A stretch of DNA of 9,436 nucleotides from JAFGED01 sp964551295 (lineage in GTDB: Bacteria > Chloroflexota > Anaerolineae > B4-G1). Where the stretch lies: positions 1 through 9,436 of the forward strand of contig CAZKDJ010000158.1 in assembly GCA_964551295.1 (NCBI GenBank), read 5' to 3'. Shown here piece after piece: positions 5,692 through 9,436 of this stretch. Positions within the stretch are counted from its first letter, which is position 1. The number at the start of each line of letters is the position of its first letter. Under the pieces are notes generated by a model. That model did not search any database. It saw only the letters and a program-made list of their open reading frames with translations, and was not told where the DNA came from. Both the position numbers and the translations under genes were made by a program.

Positions 5692-6513
5692 TTACTCTCC
5701 CACACGCGCAATTGCCCAAGCAGCCCCCCACATTCTGACACGACTTTTAGTCGCGCTAGAGGACATTAGCTCTAGAGAATCTTCAGGTGCTATAGATTTC
5801 AACGTGTGCATCAGGTGACGGCCAATTGCTTCGCTGTCATAACCAGATGTTCTCACGAGTTGATTTAGTCGGGCTGCGGCAATCACCTCCGACATCGATT
5901 CGGTAGCAACAACGATCAAATCCCCGGGCTTCACTTCAGTTCTTAAAGAATATATCTCCGATGCTTTCAGCCCGCCAGACCTGCCCGCGATGAACGGCCC
6001 AGGCCAATCAGGTCCAACGATAACGCGCTCATGCCTGAACCAATCCCATCCAAAGACCAACTCTTGCCCTTCTTGACGTATCACATAAACAAGGAATCCC
6101 TTTATACTGGCAATATATAACTGTTGGCCCTTGAGTTGTAGCAAGATCACTTTCACCAATGGTCTTGCCTCTGGATCGTTGATAGGTTTTGGGAGTTTTG
6201 AGGAACGATGAAACTCGATACCAGCAATATGTGTACGCAAGTCAATTTCTGTAAAACCCTGATTGATTGCTTGTAACTGGCCCTGCAACAGATCCACACC
6301 GGTTAGCCCATCAGCAACAGATTTGGGCAAACCCTTCTTTATGATTTCAAAGGCCGCCTGCACATCCCGTTCCGCAATGGGATAAAGATCATAGGAGTGA
6401 GTACTGCTGGCGACGCCAAAGACACCAGAATTGGAATCCCAAAAAGCATCCGACGCAAAGAAGATAGAACCATACTGACGTAAAGCATATCGCCCCACTG
6501 TCACCTTTGTCAT
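5692..6513 (-). CDS. Cassette A partner: degenerate PP2C-like protein, putative immunity
   Basis: A 273-residue soluble protein, ATG at 6513, preceded by GGGAGG at good spacing and 17 nt after the toxin stop. By eye it follows the order of a PP2C/PPM phosphatase: GVFGVASS (30-37) where VADGMGG is usual, a helix AAFEIIKKGL (53-62), QLYIASIKGFLVYVIRQ (131-147) where the strand pair with GDSRxYLLR is usual, EVKPGDLIVVATESMSEVI (193-211) where LxPGDxLLLxTDGLxxxL is usual, and a closing WAIARV (266-271). The metal-binding aspartates of the family are replaced (DG by SS or ES), so phosphatase activity is not expected. Position after the tip gene and before the terminator makes it the likely immunity protein of cassette A. 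The fold is inferred from pattern only; a wholly different fold is possible. Confidence 0.58.
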   Translation of the reverse strand: MTKVTVGRYALRQYGSIFFASDAFWDSNSGVFGVASSTHSYDLYPIAERDVQAAFEIIKKGLPKSVADGLTGVDLLQGQLQAINQGFTEIDLRTHIAGIEFHRSSKLPKPINDPEARPLVKVILLQLKGQQLYIASIKGFLVYVIRQEGQELVFGWDWFRHERVIVGPDWPGPFIAGRSGGLKASEIYSLRTEVKPGDLIVVATESMSEVIAAARLNQLVRTSGYDSEAIGRHLMHTLKSIAPEDSLELMSSSATKSRVRMWGAAWAIARVGE

Positions 6514-6530
6514 AATTCATCCTCCCACAA

Positions 6531-7904
6531 CTACCGGTTGCGTGGATTCAAGTAATACCACTTAACGATAAAAGTGGTTCTCGAAAGAGCCTCTGGAGAC
6601 GAAAGAATATGATTGAGCTCTAACCTCGTGAGTGAGGAGTTTCCGATACCCTCATGGAGGGCAAACATTATTTCTCCATCGTGTGCAGCAACATAGTCAA
6701 TCATCAAAGGTAGCCCATCTTCTATTTTTAGGGGGTTCAAAGGATCAGGCATTGGCTCCCCCAGCTCCTGCAAACGCTTCCTGGCCAAGGGAACCCAAGC
6801 ATCTTCCCCAAGAGTTCCCTTCAGTACTTTTTTGGGTTTGTATCCCTTTGCCTGAGCTTCAGCGTGATATTCACCTGCTGCTCCTCCTCGCATCACCATG
6901 CCTTGGGATGGCCATGTTTCACTGATACCTTCAAAAGGAATCTTGTTTCCTTGCGCATCAAACCTACCTGATGCAGGCCTGGTACCCAACCAAACGCGCA
7001 GCATCTCATCACCTTCCCACACTCCGATCTCATCAATAGTTTTAATAACCACATTTTCAGGTATACCATACTGCTCTTTCAGTCTTGTGACATAATCCAA
7101 CCGCTGCAACACATTCTTCGCTGCCCAACGCTCATCTGGACTCGCATTTGGATCAGCCAAGATATCAAATGCCTTTTCCGCAGACGGTCTGAGTTTGGGG
7201 TCTACATTCTCAAGCGCACGAGCCTTGATATCGACATCAGACTCTGCCCCTACCCTCGTCCGCGCCCCTTCTGGCGGATCACCAGCGACTATCCTGCCAG
7301 TCTTCCGGCTGCGCCATCGACCCTCGTGGGCCTTGCCAGCGGTCGGGTCCCAGTAGGCATCGGGGTCTGTCGGGTGCCGATGGCGCATCTGCTCCAGCGA
7401 CTCCCCGCCCTGCCACGGACCCCGCACCCCCGCGTCCAGTAGCCTGTTCTGCGCCCGGAACCGCTCCGTCCGGCTCGCGTTCGGGTCGCGGAAAACATCC
7501 ATCGCCTTCCGCACCGCCAGGGCGTCCCACTCCTCCGGCATCCACCTGCGCAGGCGGCCATCCACATCGTCCGTCGCTCCCGGCCTGCGCCACCCATCCA
7601 CGTCATCCACCGCCCCGCGCGCGGGCCGTGGCGTCATCGCCCGCTCCACCAGCTTATCCCCGTAGTAGTCGGTGAAGGCGTCGATGGCCCCGTTGGCGAA
7701 CCCCATCCCGAACGCCGTCCCCACACCCTCGTTCCAGGGCCGCCCTCCGGCCACGTTGAAGGCCACCTGTGTGCCGGCGCTCACCCCGCCGCCCACCATC
7801 CCGCCCACCAGCACCTTGGCCGGCAGGTTCTCCGGGTTCATCGCGCCGACCACGCCACCCGCCACCGCCCCGCCCACCGCACCGACGATGGCGTTCTGGA
7901 CCAC
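6531..7904 (-). CDS. Cassette A orphan toxin: pretoxin region plus tip of unknown fold
   Basis: 457 codons from GTG 7904; the frame is open upstream to 8015 with no ATG, and the same residues are conserved in cassette B up to GAASGFSVGAIQRTL, so the true start is unresolved and this may be a donor lacking its N-terminus. Order: hydrophobic glycine zipper (5-45), GTAFGMGFANGAIDAFTDYYG (62-82), proline/arginine hinge (91-125), DPNAS helical module (131-159), WDPTAGKAHEGRWR linker (185-198) and VGAE junction (218-221). After the junction a second DPNAS-type module appears (242-268), then a tip of about 190 residues with GTRPASGRFDAQGNKIPFEG (307-326), GEYHAEAQAKG (344-354) and a C-terminal KWYYLNPRNR. 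I do not recognise the tip. Glycine-rich pretoxin segments are thought to help membrane passage. The partner gene follows after 17 nt. Confidence 0.72.
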   Translation of the reverse strand: MVQNAIVGAVGGAVAGGVVGAMNPENLPAKVLVGGMVGGGVSAGTQVAFNVAGGRPWNEGVGTAFGMGFANGAIDAFTDYYGDKLVERAMTPRPARGAVDDVDGWRRPGATDDVDGRLRRWMPEEWDALAVRKAMDVFRDPNASRTERFRAQNRLLDAGVRGPWQGGESLEQMRHRHPTDPDAYWDPTAGKAHEGRWRSRKTGRIVAGDPPEGARTRVGAESDVDIKARALENVDPKLRPSAEKAFDILADPNASPDERWAAKNVLQRLDYVTRLKEQYGIPENVVIKTIDEIGVWEGDEMLRVWLGTRPASGRFDAQGNKIPFEGISETWPSQGMVMRGGAAGEYHAEAQAKGYKPKKVLKGTLGEDAWVPLARKRLQELGEPMPDPLNPLKIEDGLPLMIDYVAAHDGEIMFALHEGIGNSSLTRLELNHILSSPEALSRTTFIVKWYYLNPRNR

Positions 7905-8115
7905 GCCCTCGTACCACGCGCCTCCCTCCGCCCAGTTGGTCAGCGTCCGCTGGATTGCACCAACGCTAAAGCCGCTGGCTGCCCCTACGGGGCAACGCCC
8001 TACGGGATGGCAGTTTCAGCCTGGGCCAGAGCTGCTACTCAAGAAGGCATCATTCTATCGAATTGTAAAAGTCCTACGCCGCCGGGTCGCAAAACCAAGC
8101 CCAGCAACTACCGCC

Positions 8116-8145
8116 AGTATACCCCAACCCGATTGAAGGTGTCAA
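8116..8145 (-). promoter_or_regulatory. Promoter in R copy 1
   Basis: TTGACA (8145-8140) and TATACT (8121-8116), 18-nt spacer, minus strand. It would transcribe cassette A starting near 8109. Confidence 0.68.
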
Positions 8146-8180
8146 ACAAAAGAGCGCGAGGGCTTTCACCCCCGCGCTCT
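8142..8180 (-). terminator. Rho-independent terminator in R copy 1
   Basis: Minus-strand perfect 8-bp AGAGCGCG/CGCGCTCT stem extended by a G-T pair and three G-C pairs, a loop of about six bases (TGAAAG), then TTTTGTTT. It is the best-formed of the three and closes the cassette C operon. Confidence 0.75.
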
Positions 8181-8283
8181 GTCAACTCACTCCCGGCAGT
8201 TGCGCTGGGTCTCACCTAGACCCCGCCTACCCGACTCACGCCTTGACCCAGCGTACTGAGCTGTCAGATTGCCCAATGCGTCA

Positions 8284-8853
8284 CTATTCCCCAGAAGTTC
8301 CGTGATCTATAATATCTGACAAACCTGATGCAATGCTCCGTTGGACCAGATCCTTAAAAATTGGCCGTACATCCGTCATATCATCACGTAGTTCGACCAT
8401 CTTTCGAAAAAGTCTTTTTTCTACGAACGGACGTTCTTCCTGAAAAAGGAGTTTCTCCGAGCCGAGTATTTTGCACACAAACTCAACTTCCCCAATCCAA
8501 TTATCAAGTACCGACACACTTTCTGAGCACATGGACGCTCCACCAGTTTCTAATCTACTCCAGTAGTTTCGTACATTGTCCGTGAACTTTGCAAAACAAT
8601 CTGTGGCTTGCCGGAGCAAGCTCATACCTTCTGGTGACATATCAGGAGGTACATTTTGAAGCCAATTCTCTAAAGCGTTACGAAGGTGTAGAATTGCACC
8701 TGTCAACCAGACTTGTACAGCTAACCTCACATATTCAGTACACAAGTCGCCTTGATTTAGATAAGGAGTATTTGGGTGTCGCGTAATCACCTCGTTGTAG
8801 CGCGAAACTAGATAACCTCGATATTCAGATCTGTTGTTGTCGTGCTCGCTCAT
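8284..8853 (-). CDS. Cassette C partner: small helical protein, putative immunity
   Basis: 189 residues, ATG at 8853, 4 nt after the TGA of the methyltransferase-fold tip; a GGAAAGGA tract about 10 nt upstream, inside the end of the tip gene, may serve as ribosome binding site. The protein looks all-helical and soluble, with no signal peptide or membrane segment. I do not recognise a family. The stretch AILHLRNALENWLQ (53-66) faintly recalls a histidine-kinase dimerisation helix, and LENW...RQ...RL recalls LETW...RQ...RL in the cassette B partner, but both likenesses are weak. Its place between a tip and a terminator is the main reason to propose an immunity role. Confidence 0.6.
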   Translation of the reverse strand: MSEHDNNRSEYRGYLVSRYNEVITRHPNTPYLNQGDLCTEYVRLAVQVWLTGAILHLRNALENWLQNVPPDMSPEGMSLLRQATDCFAKFTDNVRNYWSRLETGGASMCSESVSVLDNWIGEVEFVCKILGSEKLLFQEERPFVEKRLFRKMVELRDDMTDVRPIFKDLVQRSIASGLSDIIDHGTSGE

Positions 8854-8857
8854 CCAA

Positions 8858-9436
8858 TCAATATCCTTTCCTAGCTTTCAACACCGTAACGGTCTTATAG
8901 ATCTCGTTTAGATAGGAATCACTTATCAATTGAGAAGGTGGTATATTTTCAAAAACCTTGACAGGCCCCTGTACAAGTCCCCCAAGCATATTTGCTGCTT
9001 CTGTTGGTGTCATTGAATATGTATTCAAATCCCCTGACACAATAAGTATATCACCTCCAGGCTTTGCAATTCTGGCAGCTTCCACAAGTGTTTTCGGAAT
9101 CATATGAGGATATGGAGCAAAGGCTGTTACAAGGTCTGCGCTCTCGTTAGCAATAGCTTTGGAGAAATCACCCAATACGAAAGCTGCATTAGAAGGCAGA
9201 TTTTCAACTGCCGGGAATAAATCTGGCGCGAAGTACTCTATCGCGTCGGCAAATCCCATGAGTGATGTAAATCCGCCCATATCCGATTGAATGATGTCGA
9301 CACCGACTACAGTAGCATCTGGATATAGTCGTGCTAGTTCAGGCAAAGCTGCAAGTGGGAACTCCTTGCTTCCACCTGAACCAAGATCAATTACTACACG
9401 AGCTTCGGTCGGAAAGAACTCGGAATTCCGCGCCCC
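8858..9436 (-). CDS. Cassette C toxin tip, SAM-methyltransferase fold, N-terminus outside window
   Basis: 192 codons of open frame entering from the right edge and ending at TGA 8860-8858. An internal TTG at 9346 is not a likely start because motif I lies upstream of it. Class I methyltransferase features, numbered from the window edge: motif I VVIDLGSGG (14-22), the acidic strand VVGVDI (43-48), NAAFVLGDF (83-91), motif IV ADLVTAFAPYPHMI (100-113) and KPGGDILIVSGD (125-136). The motif IV core ADLVxxxAPxPxxI is shared with the cassette B tip, although the rest of the two domains is quite different. No catalytic signature for DNA or RNA bases is visible. By position and shared motif it is presumed to be the C-terminal tip of a polymorphic toxin; the pretoxin region itself is not in the window. 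Confidence 0.7.
   Translation of the reverse strand, partial: GARNSEFFPTEARVVIDLGSGGSKEFPLAALPELARLYPDATVVGVDIIQSDMGGFTSLMGFADAIEYFAPDLFPAVENLPSNAAFVLGDFSKAIANESADLVTAFAPYPHMIPKTLVEAARIAKPGGDILIVSGDLNTYSMTPTEAANMLGGLVQGPVKVFENIPPSQLISDSYLNEIYKTVTVLKARKGY

Larger units (their letters stand above)
7241..8228 (-). repeat. Long cassette repeat, copy A (R module plus pretoxin region)
   Basis: About 988 bp matching 4751-5665. It is the more intact copy: the pretoxin frame runs without interruption into the tip. Base composition is markedly GC-rich between about 7250 and 8000 compared with the tip and partner genes on both sides. Confidence 0.85.
8055..8228 (-). repeat. Module R, copy 1
   Basis: Aligned with the copies at 3269-3443 and 5503-5665. 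It contains a stem-loop (GGGTCT and AGACCC around 5 nt, 8207-8223), the terminator and the promoter. The stretch 8016-8283 holds no gene; the 55 bp between this module and the stop at 8284 show nothing I can name. Confidence 0.85.

Noticed and set aside
6840..6900. EYHAEA in the cassette A tip as a deaminase zinc motif
   Set aside because: Deaminase toxins need a paired PCxxC-type motif further on; the remaining sequence has no suitable cysteines.
3269..8228. R modules as a CRISPR array or integron attC sites
   Set aside because: There are only three copies, kilobases apart, over 160 bp long, with terminator and promoter content; no short regular spacers, no integrase gene and no attC-type fold were seen.
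9284..9346. TTG at 9346 as the start of the cassette C tip
   Set aside because: The SAM-binding motif I is encoded upstream of it and the frame stays open to the window edge.
1..9436. tRNA, rRNA or known riboswitch
   Set aside because: Reading both strands by eye I found no cloverleaf, rRNA core sequence or recognised aptamer; a covariance-model scan would be decisive.

Overview
The window appears to come from the accessory region of a bacterium with mixed base composition. The SBBP-type secreted protein, the GTCATTCTGAGCG-like palindromic repeat and the style of the polymorphic-toxin tips would fit an environmental Chloroflexota-type genome, but nothing here fixes the taxon (low confidence). 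Every gene I can support is on the minus strand, so transcription runs from high to low coordinates.

Layout, read in the direction of transcription. (1) 9436-8284: the 3' end of a SAM-methyltransferase-fold toxin tip (cassette C, cut by the window edge) and its small helical partner gene. (2) 8228-5692: cassette A. It starts with an intergenic module R (hairpin, terminator, promoter), then a GC-rich glycine-zipper pretoxin region, a toxin tip of unknown fold, and a partner gene that looks like a degenerate PP2C-type protein. (3) 5665-3444: cassette B. It has R and the pretoxin region again, a frameshift, a second methyltransferase-fold tip, and a partner that looks like a degenerate histidine-kinase ATPase. 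(4) 3443-2640: a third R copy, an 18-codon remnant of the pretoxin region in another frame, and a four-helix membrane protein. (5) 2639-2118: a gene-free stretch with a consensus promoter, a hairpin and a 148-bp MITE-like element. (6) 2117-1: a secreted DUF7948/SBBP beta-propeller-repeat protein that continues past the left edge.

The main result is a tandem array of orphan polymorphic-toxin tip and partner cassettes. About 0.95 kb (R plus pretoxin region) is nearly the same in cassettes A and B, while the tips and partner genes between these repeats are unrelated or only distantly related and visibly poorer in GC. This is the structure expected if new tip/immunity pairs are swapped into a full-length toxin gene by homologous recombination. 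No cassette here encodes an N-terminal delivery region and neither visible pretoxin frame contains an ATG. A parent gene would most likely lie upstream, beyond 9436. Each R copy carries a rho-independent terminator whose T-tract runs directly into the -35 box of a sigma70-like promoter (TTGACA, 18 nt, TATACT), so each cassette may be its own transcription unit. This could keep the partner (immunity) genes expressed.

Two of the three tips are methyltransferase-fold domains sharing an unusual ADLVxxxAPxPxxI motif, and two of the three partners look like decayed signalling enzymes. I regard that combination as the most novel content. All domain calls are by eye; no search was run.
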